A DNA stretch of 64,000 nt, taken from Thiomicrospira microaerophila (GTDB lineage: Bacteria; Pseudomonadota; Gammaproteobacteria; Thiomicrospirales; Thiomicrospiraceae). The stretch is from assembly GCF_000934765.1 (NCBI RefSeq), contig NZ_JYNN01000001.1, positions 62,001 through 126,000 on the forward strand, written 5' to 3'. The number at the start of each line of letters is the position of its first letter. The stretch's first letter is position 1. The notes under the pieces were generated by a model. It saw only the letters and a list, made by a program, of their open reading frames with translations, ran no database searches and was not told the DNA's origin. The translations under genes and the position numbers were made by a program. Shown piece by piece: positions 8,979 to 18,209 of the stretch.

Positions 8979-10082
8979 TTGACGCCAACGGAACAAGAAG
9001 CCCAGCAATTAAATGAAATTCGCCAGCAGATCGATACGCTGGATGAGCAAATTCAACAATTGATCACTCAACGTGCATTGTGCGCACAAAAAGTGGCGGA
9101 TATTAAAACGCAAGGTGGTCGTGTCGAGGCGGTTTTTTACCGTCCAGAACGTGAAGCACAGGTTTTGCGTGCGGTACGAGAACGCAATAACAGCTTGTTA
9201 TCTGATGATGATATGGCGCGATTGTTTCGTGAAATCATGTCTGTTTGTTTGGCGTTAGAGCAGCCGTTGAAAGTCGCTTATCTTGGGCCTGAAGGCAGTT
9301 TTACTCATGCCGCGACCCTAAAGCAGTTCGGCTCGTTTGCGCAACCTTATCCGGTTTCAACGATTGATGAGGTGTTCAAATCGGTCGAAGAAGGCGAAGT
9401 GAATTATGGCATTGTGCCGGTTGAGAATTCAACCGAAGGGGTGGTCAACGCGACGCAAGATAATTTAATTCACATGTGCACACAGGTCACCGGTGAATTG
9501 GATTTGGCTATTCACCATTGCTTACTGTCGAAGTCGAATGAGTTAAAATCGGTAAAAAAAGTGGTGGCGCATACTCAAGCGCTGGGGCAGTGTCGTAATT
9601 GGTTACAAAACAACCTGCCGGGTGTTGCACTTGAAGCGGTTGATTCAAACGCATTGGCGGCTCAAATGGCGCAACAAGATGATACATTGGCTGCGATTGC
9701 CTCTGAACAAGCCTCGGTGCTTTATCAATTACGCATTTTAAAGTCGCGAATAGAAGACAAGCAGGACAATACCACTAAGTTTTGGGTCATTGGTAAAGAA
9801 AAACCCTTGGCTAGTGGTAAGGATAAAACCGCTTTAGTTCTGTCGTTAGCGAATAAGGCTGGGGCCTTGCATCAAATTCTTGAAAGCTTTGCCAAACGTG
9901 ATATTAGTATGACGCGCATCGTATCACGCCCCTCGACAAATAAAAAATGGGATTATGTGTTTTTTATTGATATTATTGGACACCAGTCTAATAAAGACGT
10001 GGAGCAGGCCCTGAAAGAAGTCGAGCAACAAGCGCATTTTTTCAAGCTGTTAGGCTCTTATCCTATTTCACCGATGGATTAA
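8979..10082 (+). CDS. pheA: Bifunctional chorismate mutase / prephenate dehydratase (P-protein)
   Basis: The protein makes phenylpyruvate from chorismate. An N-terminal AroQ-type chorismate mutase helix bundle (about residues 8-90, EIRQQIDTLDEQI) is followed by prephenate dehydratase (YLGPEGSFTHAA, NSTEGVV) and a C-terminal ACT domain for phenylalanine control. The start is TTG at 8979, with AAAAGGA about 9 bases upstream; the nearby ATG at 8974 runs into a stop after one more codon. The ACT motif is IVSRPS where the family usually has ESRP, a small departure at the effector-binding site. The 367 residues are full length. Confidence 0.95.
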   Translation: MTPTEQEAQQLNEIRQQIDTLDEQIQQLITQRALCAQKVADIKTQGGRVEAVFYRPEREAQVLRAVRERNNSLLSDDDMARLFREIMSVCLALEQPLKVAYLGPEGSFTHAATLKQFGSFAQPYPVSTIDEVFKSVEEGEVNYGIVPVENSTEGVVNATQDNLIHMCTQVTGELDLAIHHCLLSKSNELKSVKKVVAHTQALGQCRNWLQNNLPGVALEAVDSNALAAQMAQQDDTLAAIASEQASVLYQLRILKSRIEDKQDNTTKFWVIGKEKPLASGKDKTALVLSLANKAGALHQILESFAKRDISMTRIVSRPSTNKKWDYVFFIDIIGHQSNKDVEQALKEVEQQAHFFKLLGSYPISPMD

Positions 10083-10119
10083 ATCTTTCACTTCACTCAC
10101 CTTAATGACGAGAACGTTT

Positions 10120-11217
10120 ATGAGCAGCTTATTTCAGCAGCAGATTCAACCTCAAATCCAATCCATTAAACCCTATGTGCCAGGCAAACCTGTGAGTGAG
10201 TTGCAGCGCGAGTTGGGCTTAAGTCATGTCACCAAGCTGGCATCCAACGAAAACCCGCTTGGCGCCAGTGAAAAAGTGTTGGCGGCGATGGAGATTGCAC
10301 TTAAAGATATTGGGCGTTATCCAGATGGTAATGGCTTCTATCTGCGTTCTGCGTTGGCCGAGTTTAATCAAGTTGCCCTGAATCAAGTTTCTATAGGCAA
10401 TGGTTCAAATGAGTTATTAGAGTTAGTAGGGCGTGTATTTGCCGGCCCGGGTGATGAAATCATCTATTCTCAATATGGCTTTGCGGTTTATCCGATTACC
10501 GCGCAGATAGTCGGCGCCACAGGCATCGAAGTGGCGGCTAGTAACTATGGTCACGATTTGGCCGCCATGGCAAAAGCCGTGACTGAACGCACTAAACTTA
10601 TTTATGTGGCGAATCCGAATAACCCTACGGGAACCTGTTTTGGGCGTGACGAATGGGAAGCCTTTATTCAATCTATTCCACCTCATGTTATGGTGGTTTT
10701 GGATGAAGCCTATTTGGAATATGTTGACCAAGTTGATTACCCATCGGGTTTGGATTATCTTGCGGACTACCCAAATTTAATTTTGTCGCGCACCTTTTCA
10801 AAAGCCTATGGCTTGGCTTCATTGCGAGTTGGCTACATGCTGGCATCTGAAGAAATAACGTCTTATATCAACAGACTGCGCGCACCTTTTAATGTGAATC
10901 ATTATGCACAGGTCGCGGCAGTGGCCGCGTTACATGACCAGCAGTTTGTACAGCAATCGGTCGAACTGAATCGGCAAGGTAAAAAACAGATGATCAAAGC
11001 GCTAGAGGATGCAGGCTTAGATTACATTCCCTCGCAAGGCAACTTTATTTGTGTCAAGTTTGGTTTAGATGCCGCTGAGATTAATCAACGCTTCTTACAG
11101 CAGGGTGTTATTTTACGCCCAGTGGCTAACTATGGCTTAACTGCGTTTTTAAGAGTATCCATAGGTACCCATCAAGAAAACCAGCACTTTATTGACGCTT
11201 TAAGTAAGGTATTGTAA
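10120..11217 (+). CDS. hisC: Histidinol-phosphate / aromatic aminotransferase
   Basis: A class I/II PLP aminotransferase. KLASNENPLGAS near the N-terminus, NPNNPTG, and the PLP lysine in SRTFSKAYGLASLRVG define the HisC family. Placed between pheA and tyrA, it probably corresponds to HisC2 of Pseudomonas and may serve aromatic amino acids as well as histidine; this is inferred from context. I prefer the ATG at 10120, which has GAGAA upstream, over the one at 10105, which has none. It is followed by tyrA after 3 bases. Confidence 0.9.
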   Translation: MSSLFQQQIQPQIQSIKPYVPGKPVSELQRELGLSHVTKLASNENPLGASEKVLAAMEIALKDIGRYPDGNGFYLRSALAEFNQVALNQVSIGNGSNELLELVGRVFAGPGDEIIYSQYGFAVYPITAQIVGATGIEVAASNYGHDLAAMAKAVTERTKLIYVANPNNPTGTCFGRDEWEAFIQSIPPHVMVVLDEAYLEYVDQVDYPSGLDYLADYPNLILSRTFSKAYGLASLRVGYMLASEEITSYINRLRAPFNVNHYAQVAAVAALHDQQFVQQSVELNRQGKKQMIKALEDAGLDYIPSQGNFICVKFGLDAAEINQRFLQQGVILRPVANYGLTAFLRVSIGTHQENQHFIDALSKVL

Positions 11218-11220
11218 AGC

Positions 11221-12090
11221 ATGCATTTGCAACGTTTAACTGTGATAGGGGTTGGGCTCATTGGGGGTTCCTTTGCCCTCAAGCTTAAGCAGCTTGGCCG
11301 CGTTGTTGATGTGGTTGGTTATGGTCGTAACACACAAAATCTTGAAAAAGCGGTTGAGCTGGGCGTGATTGATCGCTATGCCTCTAGTTTGGCCGACGCC
11401 GTTCAGGATGCCGACCTGGTTGTCCTGGCGGTTCCTCTAGCCTCGATTGCACCGATTTATGCGCAAATCGCTACATACTTAAAACCGGATGCGATTGTCA
11501 CGGATGTGGGGAGTGCAAAAGCCAGTGTTGTCGAACAGATTGAAACACAACTTGGTTTTAAGCCAGCTCAATTTGTGCCTGGGCACCCGATCGCAGGACG
11601 CGAAAAAAGTGGGGTCGAAGCGGTTGAAGCCGATCTATATCAAAATCACCGGGTCATTCTAACGCCACAAGACTATACCAATACCGATGCAGTAAATAAG
11701 GTAGAGTCACTTTGGCAGGCGGTGGGTGCGCAGGTTACAAGAATGACGGCTACTTATCACGATGAAGTGTTTGCAGCGACCAGTCATTTACCACACCTGC
11801 TGGCCTTCGCCTTGGTCGATATGCTCAATGAGCATTCTGAGCTAGGCAATGTGTTTCAATATACCGCGGGTGGTTTCCGTGACTTTACTCGAATTGCTTC
11901 TAGTGATGCTACTATGTGGCGTGATATTGCATTACAAAATGCATCCGCCATTGTTAAATGGTTGGCGGCTTATCAAGTTGAATTGACTAAACTAAGTCAG
12001 TTAATTGAGCAGCAGCAAGGCAATCAGCTCTATGATTTATTTGCCGACGCCAAAGCTGCGCGGGATAAACATATTATCAATAAGCGTTAA
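11221..12090 (+). CDS. tyrA: Prephenate/arogenate dehydrogenase
   Basis: TyrA oxidatively decarboxylates prephenate or arogenate towards tyrosine. A Rossmann fold opens the protein (VIGVGLIGGSFALKLK), and GHPIAGREKSG carries the catalytic histidine region. The 289 residues lack a fused chorismate mutase. In Pseudomonas tyrA and aroA are fused; here they are separate genes 60 bp apart in the same order. Confidence 0.93.
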   Translation: MHLQRLTVIGVGLIGGSFALKLKQLGRVVDVVGYGRNTQNLEKAVELGVIDRYASSLADAVQDADLVVLAVPLASIAPIYAQIATYLKPDAIVTDVGSAKASVVEQIETQLGFKPAQFVPGHPIAGREKSGVEAVEADLYQNHRVILTPQDYTNTDAVNKVESLWQAVGAQVTRMTATYHDEVFAATSHLPHLLAFALVDMLNEHSELGNVFQYTAGGFRDFTRIASSDATMWRDIALQNASAIVKWLAAYQVELTKLSQLIEQQQGNQLYDLFADAKAARDKHIINKR

Positions 12091-12150
12091 ACTAGGTTGC
12101 GTTAGTCGCTCATTAATTTCACATAAATTTTAAAAAAGCAAGTTATTATC

Positions 12151-13485
12151 ATGAAAAATATACGTTTTATTGTTCAGCCAGGTGGTTCAGTTCAAGGAAG
12201 AATTCGTGTTCCAGGTGATAAATCCATTTCGCACCGTAGTATTATGCTGGGCTCTATAGCGGAAGGCACAACAACCGTTACAGGTTTCTTGGAAGGCGAA
12301 GACAGTTTGGCCACGCTAAAAGCATTTCAAGCCATGGGTGTTGAGATTGAGGGGCCAGTTGACGGCAAGGTAACCATTAAAGGTGTTGGATTGAGCGGGC
12401 TTAAGCAACCCAAACATACATTGAACATGGGCAATTCAGGCACCTCAATGCGTCTGTTAAGTGGCATTATTGCAGGCCAAAAATTTAGCTCTGAATTGAC
12501 CGGTGATGCTTCGCTAAGCAAGCGTCCAATGAAACGTGTTATCGATCCGCTTACCTTAATGGGTGCCAAAATCGAAAGCGAAGATAAAGGCTTGCCGCCG
12601 CTCAAAGTGCAGGGCAGTGATCAACTTAACGCCATCGACTACACGCTACCCATGGCGAGCGCCCAAGTAAAATCCTGCGTGCTGCTTGCTGGCTTGTATG
12701 CACAAGGCACCACAAGCGTTGTTGAGCCAGCGCCGACTCGTGACCATACTGAACGCATGTTGCGTGGCTTTGGTTATCAAGTAACAAGCAAAAAGTTAGA
12801 TGCGCTTGCAACGAAAATTACCTTGCAAGGCGGTGGAAAATTGACAGCCACCCACATTGATGTACCTTCTGATATTTCATCCGCCGCATTTTATATGGTG
12901 GCCGCTTCGATTGCCCCCGGCTCAGATTTAGTGATAGAGCACGTGGGGATTAACCCAACCCGCACAGGCATTATTGATATTCTAAAACTAATGGGCGCGG
13001 ATATAACCCTTGAAAACCCACGTGAGGTGGGTGGTGAGCCCGTCGCTGATATTCATGTGCGTGCCGCAAAATTAAAAGGGATTACCATTCCAGAAGAATT
13101 AGTACCCTTGGCCATTGATGAGTTCCCCGTGTTATTTGTTGCCGCCTCTGCAGCCGAAGGGACAACTGTATTAACCGGTGCCGAAGAGTTGCGTGTTAAA
13201 GAATCAGATCGCATTCAGGTAATGGCGGATGCCCTTCAAGCGGTTGGCATTGATGCACAGCCTACTGAGGATGGTATGATTGTTCAAGGTGGCGAGCAAA
13301 AGCCCCAGTCTGCCGCTATTATCAGTCATCATGATCATCGCATTTCGATGGCGATGACGGTAGCTGGTCTAAAAGCCGTCGCACCGATAAAAATTGAAGA
13401 CTGTGCGAATGTAAATACGTCCTTTCCTCGTTTTATTGAACTTGCCAATTCAGTTGGGTTGCAGGTGACGGCTGAGGAGGCGTGA
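12151..13485 (+). CDS. aroA: 3-phosphoshikimate 1-carboxyvinyltransferase (EPSP synthase), class II-like
   Basis: The enzyme joins shikimate 3-phosphate and phosphoenolpyruvate, the sixth shikimate-pathway step. All four sequence marks that define class II enzymes can be read: GDKS (residues 22-25), SAQVK, RDHTE and NPTR. The class I marks of the E. coli enzyme are absent. The glycine in GNSGTS, at the position where CP4 EPSP synthase has alanine, is retained, so inhibitor tolerance cannot be inferred. The 444 residues are complete. Its TGA stop overlaps the ATG of cmk. Confidence 0.95.
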   Translation: MKNIRFIVQPGGSVQGRIRVPGDKSISHRSIMLGSIAEGTTTVTGFLEGEDSLATLKAFQAMGVEIEGPVDGKVTIKGVGLSGLKQPKHTLNMGNSGTSMRLLSGIIAGQKFSSELTGDASLSKRPMKRVIDPLTLMGAKIESEDKGLPPLKVQGSDQLNAIDYTLPMASAQVKSCVLLAGLYAQGTTSVVEPAPTRDHTERMLRGFGYQVTSKKLDALATKITLQGGGKLTATHIDVPSDISSAAFYMVAASIAPGSDLVIEHVGINPTRTGIIDILKLMGADITLENPREVGGEPVADIHVRAAKLKGITIPEELVPLAIDEFPVLFVAASAAEGTTVLTGAEELRVKESDRIQVMADALQAVGIDAQPTEDGMIVQGGEQKPQSAAIISHHDHRISMAMTVAGLKAVAPIKIEDCANVNTSFPRFIELANSVGLQVTAEEA

Positions 13486-14141
13486 TGATAAATATTATTA
13501 CGGTTGACGGCCCAAGTGGAGTCGGCAAGGGCACACTTTGTCAATTACTATGCGAGCATACGGGTTTTCATTTTTTGGATAGTGGTGCTATTTATCGAAG
13601 TCTAGCCTATGGTGTGTTGGATAAAAAAATTGAGTTAGAAAACCAACCAGGCCTGGTAGCGTTGGCAAGCGTTTTGCCCGTTGAATTTATAGATGGCAAG
13701 GTTTGGTTTGAAGGTCAAGATATTAGCCTGACGATTCGTAATGAAGACGTCGCGGGCATGGCGTCAAAAGTCGCGGCCATGCCCGCGGTAAGGGAAGCAT
13801 TGTTGCAAAGACAAAAAGATTTTGCGCGCCAACCAGGCCTGGTTGCTGACGGCCGAGATATGGGTACGGTGGTGTTTCCACAGGCTCAGGTTAAGTTGTT
13901 TTTAACCGCTTCTGCAGAAATTCGTGCAGAAAGACGTGTTAACCAGTTGAAAAATCAAGGTGTTACTGCTAATATTAACAAAATAACGCAGGACATCATT
14001 GAGCGGGACCAACGAGACATGTCTCGGGCCACTTCGCCTTTGATACCTGCGGATGATGCATTTGTGATCGATACGACGGATTTAAATATCCATCAAGTCT
14101 TTGATAAATCAAAACAAATTCTACAAAATTGTGGAATATGA
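13485..14141 (+). CDS. cmk: Cytidylate kinase
   Basis: Cmk phosphorylates CMP and dCMP. The P-loop is TVDGPSGVGKGT at the N-terminus, and DGRDMGTVVFP and RAERRVNQL follow as in the family. I start at the ATG at 13485, which overlaps the aroA stop as TGATG and has a full GAGGAGG (13474-13480) four bases upstream; a GTG three bases earlier would be too close. The 218 residues are normal. Uniquely in this window, two palindrome copies lie 186 bp apart in the gene, encoding NQPGLV and RQPGLV. rpsA follows beyond a small terminator-like hairpin. Confidence 0.96.
   Translation: MINIITVDGPSGVGKGTLCQLLCEHTGFHFLDSGAIYRSLAYGVLDKKIELENQPGLVALASVLPVEFIDGKVWFEGQDISLTIRNEDVAGMASKVAAMPAVREALLQRQKDFARQPGLVADGRDMGTVVFPQAQVKLFLTASAEIRAERRVNQLKNQGVTANINKITQDIIERDQRDMSRATSPLIPADDAFVIDTTDLNIHQVFDKSKQILQNCGI
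13645..13658. repeat. Dispersed palindrome copy, AACCAGGCCTGGTA
   Basis: 13 of 14 match, first of two copies in cmk, read as NQPGLV. Confidence 0.9.
13831..13844. repeat. Dispersed palindrome copy, exact AACCAGGCCTGGTT
   Basis: Second, exact copy in cmk, read as RQPGLV. Confidence 0.95.
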
Positions 14142-14147
14142 CGACCT

Positions 14148-14177
14148 AGCCAATGATTGGGGAATTGGCTTTTATTA
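14148..14177 (+). terminator. Weak terminator or attenuator between cmk and rpsA
   Basis: AGCCAAT (14148-14154) pairs with ATTGGCT (14164-14170) and is followed by TTTATT. The stem is short, so partial read-through into rpsA is likely. Confidence 0.5.
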
Positions 14178-14254
14178 ACTGACCCGAGTTGTTTTACTTG
14201 CCCCAAGATTGGTAATTCATTCGGTTTTGTAATTTTAAATTTGGTAATCCATTC

Positions 14255-15913
14255 ATGAGCGAAACTTTTGCACAGTTATTCGAAGAATCTCTTCAGTTAG
14301 ACCGTTTTCAAACCGGCGCATTAATTATTGGTACCGTTGTTGGTATAGACAAAGAAACCGTTATGGTCGATGCAGGCATGAAGTCTGAATCTGCCATCCC
14401 AAGAAAGCAATTTGAAGATGCGCAAGGCAACTTAGAAGTGGCTGTTGGTGATGAAGTTGAAGTATGTTTAGAAGCGTTAGAAGACGGTTTCGGTGAAACC
14501 CGTTTATCACGCAAAAAAGAAAAACGTGCTAAAACTTGGGATCGTCTTGAAACCGCCGTTGAAGAAAATGAAACCGTTATCGGTTTAGTAACCGGTAAAG
14601 TTAAAGGCGGTCTTACTGTTGATGTTGAAGGCGTTCGCGGCTTCCTACCAGGTTCTTTGGTTGACACGCGTCCAATTCGCGACTTTAGCTTCCTAGAAGG
14701 CAAAGAAGTAGAATTAAAGTTAGTTAAAATTGATCGTAAGCGCAACAATGTTGTCGTCTCTCGTCGTGCTGTTATCGAACAAGAAAACAGCGCTGAACGT
14801 GAAGCATTACTTGCAAACATGGACGAAGGGTCTGTGCTTAAAGGTATTGTTAAGAACCTAACAGACTACGGCGCATTTATTGACCTTGGCGGTGTTGATG
14901 GTCTATTGCACATCACGGATATGGCATGGCGTCGTGTTAATCATCCATCTGAAATCGTACAGGTTGGTGATGAAATCGAAGTGCGTGTATTGAAGTTTGA
15001 TAAAGAGCGTAACCGTGTTTCTCTAGGCTTGAAGCAAATGGAAGCCGATCCATGGTCAGACATGGTTGCACGTTACCCAATCGGTTCTGAAACTGGCGGT
15101 AAAGTGGCAAATATCACTGACTACGGCGCGTTTGTTGAAATCGAAGAAGGTATTGAAGGTTTAGTACATACTTCTGAATTGGATTGGACAAACCGTAACA
15201 TTCACCCTTCTAAAGTGGTTCATTTAGGTCAGGAAGTGCGTGTTAAGGTATTGGATGTTGACCAAGAACGTCGTCGTATTTCTTTAAGTATCAAACAGTG
15301 TACCGTTAACCCATGGGAAAGCTTTGCTGTTACCCATAAAAAAGGTGACAAGATTGCAGGTAACATCAAGTCTATCACTGACTTCGGTATCTTTATCGGT
15401 CTAGATGGTGGCATCGATGGTTTAGTTCACCTTACCGATATTTCTTGGAATCAAACGGGCGAAGAAGCCATTCGTGATTTCAAAAAAGGGGATGAGCTAG
15501 AAACGGTTATTCTTTCAATTGATTCGGAGAGAGAGCGTATTTCTCTAGGCCTGAAGCAGCTTGAGCAAGATCCTTTCTCACAATTTGTGGCAACCAATGG
15601 TAAAAATGCGATTGTTGAAGGTGTTGTGAAGTCTGTCGACGATAAAGGTGCGGTAATTGATTTAGCGGAAGAAGTAGAAGGTTACCTTCGTGCTTCTGAA
15701 CTAAACGAAGACACGCGTGATGCATCAAGCGTATTAAAAGTAGGTGATAAGGTTGAGGCCAAAATCACTAACATCGATCGCAAGAGTCGCAACATTTCTT
15801 TGTCAGTAAAGGCAAAAGACAAGCAAGAAGAAGCCGATGCTATTAAGGGCTACACTTCAAATCAAGAGCAAGCCACCAACACGCTAGGTGATTTGTTGAA
15901 AGGTCAGCTTTAA
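14255..15913 (+). CDS. rpsA: 30S ribosomal protein S1
   Basis: S1 brings mRNA to the 30S subunit. The 552 residues contain six consecutive S1 RNA-binding motifs, recognisable by repeated segments such as [37 protein letters not shown] and [16 protein letters not shown]. Length and repeat number are those of proteobacterial S1. The gene follows cmk, as in most gammaproteobacteria, and precedes ihfB. No palindrome copy occurs here, as in the other ribosomal protein genes. Confidence 0.98.
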   Translation: MSETFAQLFEESLQLDRFQTGALIIGTVVGIDKETVMVDAGMKSESAIPRKQFEDAQGNLEVAVGDEVEVCLEALEDGFGETRLSRKKEKRAKTWDRLETAVEENETVIGLVTGKVKGGLTVDVEGVRGFLPGSLVDTRPIRDFSFLEGKEVELKLVKIDRKRNNVVVSRRAVIEQENSAEREALLANMDEGSVLKGIVKNLTDYGAFIDLGGVDGLLHITDMAWRRVNHPSEIVQVGDEIEVRVLKFDKERNRVSLGLKQMEADPWSDMVARYPIGSETGGKVANITDYGAFVEIEEGIEGLVHTSELDWTNRNIHPSKVVHLGQEVRVKVLDVDQERRRISLSIKQCTVNPWESFAVTHKKGDKIAGNIKSITDFGIFIGLDGGIDGLVHLTDISWNQTGEEAIRDFKKGDELETVILSIDSERERISLGLKQLEQDPFSQFVATNGKNAIVEGVVKSVDDKGAVIDLAEEVEGYLRASELNEDTRDASSVLKVGDKVEAKITNIDRKSRNISLSVKAKDKQEEADAIKGYTSNQEQATNTLGDLLKGQL

Positions 15914-15961
15914 GTCTGGTAAATTAAACGTCAATCATCGCATTGACATTTAATTGGTCGT

Positions 15962-15990
15962 CCAGCTCCGTTTTTGGGGCTGGTCTTATT
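15962..15990 (+). terminator. Hairpin between rpsA and ihfB
   Basis: CCAGCTCC (15962-15969) pairs with GGGGCTGG (15976-15983) with one G-T wobble, followed by TCTTATTTCT. The imperfect T tract suggests a weak terminator that reduces read-through from rpsA to ihfB. Confidence 0.5.
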
Positions 15991-16020
15991 TCTACCAAAA
16001 TACACTTAAAGAGTAAAATA

Positions 16021-16326
16021 ATGACCAAGTCAGAGTTAATCGAGCTCATCGCAAGAAGACAAGCTCAATTACCACAAAAAGATGTGGAGATTGCAGTAAA
16101 TCAAATTTTAGACTCTATGACTGAAACCTTAGCACAAGGCGATCGAATTGAAATTCGTGGCTTTGGTAGCTTTAGTTTGCATCATAGAAAGGCACGTATT
16201 GGTCGTAACCCTAAAACGGGTGAATCTGTAGAATTAGCTGAAAAGCGTGTTCCGCATTTTAAGCCAGGCAAAACCCTGCGTGAGCAAGTGGATGCCGCAA
16301 AAGCAACGACGGATATTATCTGCTAA
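16021..16326 (+). CDS. ihfB: Integration host factor, beta subunit
   Basis: IHF-beta pairs with IHF-alpha to bend DNA. The protein starts [14 protein letters not shown] and shows the DNA-binding arm with [12 protein letters not shown] and the [10 protein letters not shown]-terminal part. I use the ATG at 16021, giving 101 residues, rather than an upstream in-frame start at 15943 that would run through the intergenic hairpin. rpsA-ihfB-lapA is a conserved order. Confidence 0.95.
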   Translation: MTKSELIELIARRQAQLPQKDVEIAVNQILDSMTETLAQGDRIEIRGFGSFSLHHRKARIGRNPKTGESVELAEKRVPHFKPGKTLREQVDAAKATTDIIC

Positions 16327-16341
16327 CAAGGATAAGTTTAT

Positions 16342-16683
16342 ATGATCGGCAAAGTGCTTTCATTCGTTGTACTGGTTGTTATGATGGTGTTAGGGATTTT
16401 GCTCGGTTCACTTAATCCAACTTCTGTGCCGTTTGATTATTATTTTGATCAACGGCACATTCCCTTGTCCATTCTTTTAAGTCTTTCATTTATTTCAGGT
16501 TTATTGCTTGCTGGATTCTTTATTATTTTGCAGGTTGTTCATTTGAAGTGGACCAATCACAAACTCAATAAACAAATCAAAAAGCAATCGAATGAAATTA
16601 TCGAGTTAAAAAAGAAAGTTCATACTGAGCAAGAGAAGTCGGTTACCACCGAATTAATCGTATCCCCTGTAAAACCTGATTAA
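16342..16683 (+). CDS. lapA: LapA-family inner membrane protein
   Basis: A 113-residue protein with two membrane segments (about residues 2-22 and 42-66) separated by the NPTSVPFDYYF loop of the LapA/DUF1049 family, then a charged coiled cytoplasmic tail. LapA works with LapB in controlling lipopolysaccharide synthesis in E. coli. Here lapB, which sits between lapA and pyrF in E. coli, is missing: only 29 bp separate lapA and pyrF. Confidence 0.8.
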   Translation: MIGKVLSFVVLVVMMVLGILLGSLNPTSVPFDYYFDQRHIPLSILLSLSFISGLLLAGFFIILQVVHLKWTNHKLNKQIKKQSNEIIELKKKVHTEQEKSVTTELIVSPVKPD

Positions 16684-16712
16684 ACCTAATTATATAAATA
16701 AAGGAGTTAAGC

Positions 16713-17408
16713 ATGACTTCCTCACCCGTTATTGTTGCATTGGATTTTGACAATCAGCAAGGCGCTTTAACGCTGGTCGAAAAACTGGATTCAACACAGT
16801 GTAGACTAAAAGTGGGCAAAGAATTGTTTGCTATTGCGGGGCCGCAACTAGTTGAAAAACTTGTAACTCAAGGTTTTGATGTGTTTCTTGATCTGAAATA
16901 TCATGATATTCCCAATACCGTGGCGATGGCGTGTAAAGCCGCTGCCAATATGGGTGTCTGGATGGTCAATGTACATGCCTCAGGTGGGCCTAACATGATG
17001 GCAGCCGCTAAGGAAGCAATTTTAAGTTGCTCGCATCAGCCAATCCTAACCGCTGTAACCATCCTTACTAGCTTCGATCAAGCACAGCTTGAATCGATTG
17101 GCATGCAAGGTACCATTGAGCAAAATGTTTTGCGGCTGGCTCGTTTAGCCAAGACATCGGGTGCGGATGGCGTGGTTTGTTCTGCACTGGAGGCGAGTGT
17201 TTTACGCTCGGAGCTTGGAGGGGCCTTTAAACTCGTTACGCCCGGTATCCGTCCTGCAGGTTCGGCAACCAATGACCAGCAACGCATTATGACCCCGCCT
17301 CAAGCGATAGCAGCCGGTTCAGATTATTTGGTAATAGGGCGCCCCATTACCCAAGCACCTGACCCCTTAGCCAGTTTATTAGCGATAAATGAAAGTTTAG
17401 GCTGCTAG
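16713..17408 (+). CDS. pyrF: Orotidine 5'-phosphate decarboxylase
   Basis: PyrF makes UMP from OMP. ALDFDN opens the barrel, the catalytic Asp-Lys-Asp signature is DLKYHDIPNTVA, and VTPGIRP with VIGRPIT close it. The 231 residues are standard. It is preceded by AAGGAG and lies just after lapA. An inverted repeat beyond the stop may end the transcript. Confidence 0.96.
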   Translation: MTSSPVIVALDFDNQQGALTLVEKLDSTQCRLKVGKELFAIAGPQLVEKLVTQGFDVFLDLKYHDIPNTVAMACKAAANMGVWMVNVHASGGPNMMAAAKEAILSCSHQPILTAVTILTSFDQAQLESIGMQGTIEQNVLRLARLAKTSGADGVVCSALEASVLRSELGGAFKLVTPGIRPAGSATNDQQRIMTPPQAIAAGSDYLVIGRPITQAPDPLASLLAINESLGC

Positions 17409-17415
17409 GAGCCTG

Positions 17416-17445
17416 TTTCATAAATGTCGCGTGAACTTTATGAAA
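17416..17445. terminator. Inverted repeat after pyrF
   Basis: TTTCATAAA (17416-17424) pairs perfectly with TTTATGAAA (17437-17445) over a 12-nt loop. It is AT-rich and has no T tract, so termination is only a guess. Confidence 0.35.
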
Positions 17446-17462
17446 TATGCGGGCTAGTAAGC

Positions 17463-17491
17463 TTGCAATAGCTATAAGTTTTATCTATAAT
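17463..17491 (+). promoter_or_regulatory. Sigma70 promoter of the rpsF operon
   Basis: TTGCAA (17463-17468) and TATAAT (17486-17491) are separated by exactly 17 bp. This is the best sigma70 promoter seen in the window, 105 bp before rpsF. Confidence 0.75.
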
Positions 17492-17540
17492 CCCAGTCTT
17501 TCAGGTCTTATAAAAGATAGGCCTGAATTTCCTTGCTTTA

Positions 17541-17573
17541 CTATAAAGCCTTTTTGCTTTGTAGAAAGCTCCG
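17541..17573 (+). promoter_or_regulatory. Candidate S6:S18 autoregulatory leader of rpsF
   Basis: CTATAAAGC (17541-17549) pairs with GCTTTGTAG (17556-17564), followed by a CCG at 17571. Known rpsF leaders that bind the S6:S18 complex have a stem with a nearby CCG. The match is by eye only. Confidence 0.35.
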
Positions 17574-17596
17574 ATATTGATCCATAAGGAGAGACC

Positions 17597-17947
17597 ATGC
17601 GTCATTACGAAGTAATATTTTTAGTGCACCCTGATCAAAGCGAGCAGGTGCCTGCGATGGTTGAGCGTTACCGTTCAATGATCGAACAAGCTGACGGTAA
17701 AATTCACCGTTTAGAGGATTGGGGTCGTCGCCAATTGGCCTACACCATCGATAAAGTACATAAAGCTCATTATATTCTAATGAATATCGAGTGTAATCAA
17801 GAAACGTTGAGTGAACTTGAAAATGCGTTCTACTACAATGATGCCGTGTTACGTAATATGGTCATAGCTCGTAAAGAAGCCGATGTTGAACCTTCTGTGA
17901 TGGCTGGCAGAAAAGATGACAAACCGGCACTCGCTGCAAACGCATAA
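17597..17947 (+). CDS. rpsF: 30S ribosomal protein S6
   Basis: S6 binds 16S rRNA together with S18. The protein begins [21 protein letters not shown] and contains [26 protein letters not shown], both typical. It has 116 residues and a tail rich in charged and alanine residues. It heads the rpsF-rpsR-(membrane protein)-rplI operon behind a strong promoter. Confidence 0.98.
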   Translation: MRHYEVIFLVHPDQSEQVPAMVERYRSMIEQADGKIHRLEDWGRRQLAYTIDKVHKAHYILMNIECNQETLSELENAFYYNDAVLRNMVIARKEADVEPSVMAGRKDDKPALAANA

Positions 17948-17960
17948 TTAGGAGAGTAAC

Positions 17961-18188
17961 ATGGCTAAAAATTTCGGACGTAAAAAATATTGTCGCTTTT
18001 CAGCAGAAAACGTAAAAGAAATCGATTATAAAGATTTGGATACGCTGCGTGCTTACATTACTGAAACAGGTAAAATTGTACCTAGTCGCATTACAGGTAC
18101 AAGTGCAAAATACCAGCGTCAGTTGGCAACCGCCATTAAGCGTGCCCGTGTACTAGCATTATTGCCCTACACTGATCAACACAAATAA
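17961..18188 (+). CDS. rpsR: 30S ribosomal protein S18
   Basis: The 75 residues include [19 protein letters not shown] and [18 protein letters not shown], diagnostic of S18. The gene follows rpsF after 13 bp with AGGAG before the ATG. It is the partner of S6 in the platform of the 30S subunit. Confidence 0.98.
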   Translation: MAKNFGRKKYCRFSAENVKEIDYKDLDTLRAYITETGKIVPSRITGTSAKYQRQLATAIKRARVLALLPYTDQHK

Positions 18189-18209
18189 ATCGTTTATTAA
18201 GTTAATATC

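Noticed and set aside
14308-14820. Long antisense reading frame (170 codons) in rpsA
   Set aside because: Serine/threonine-rich shadow of rpsA with no supporting signals.
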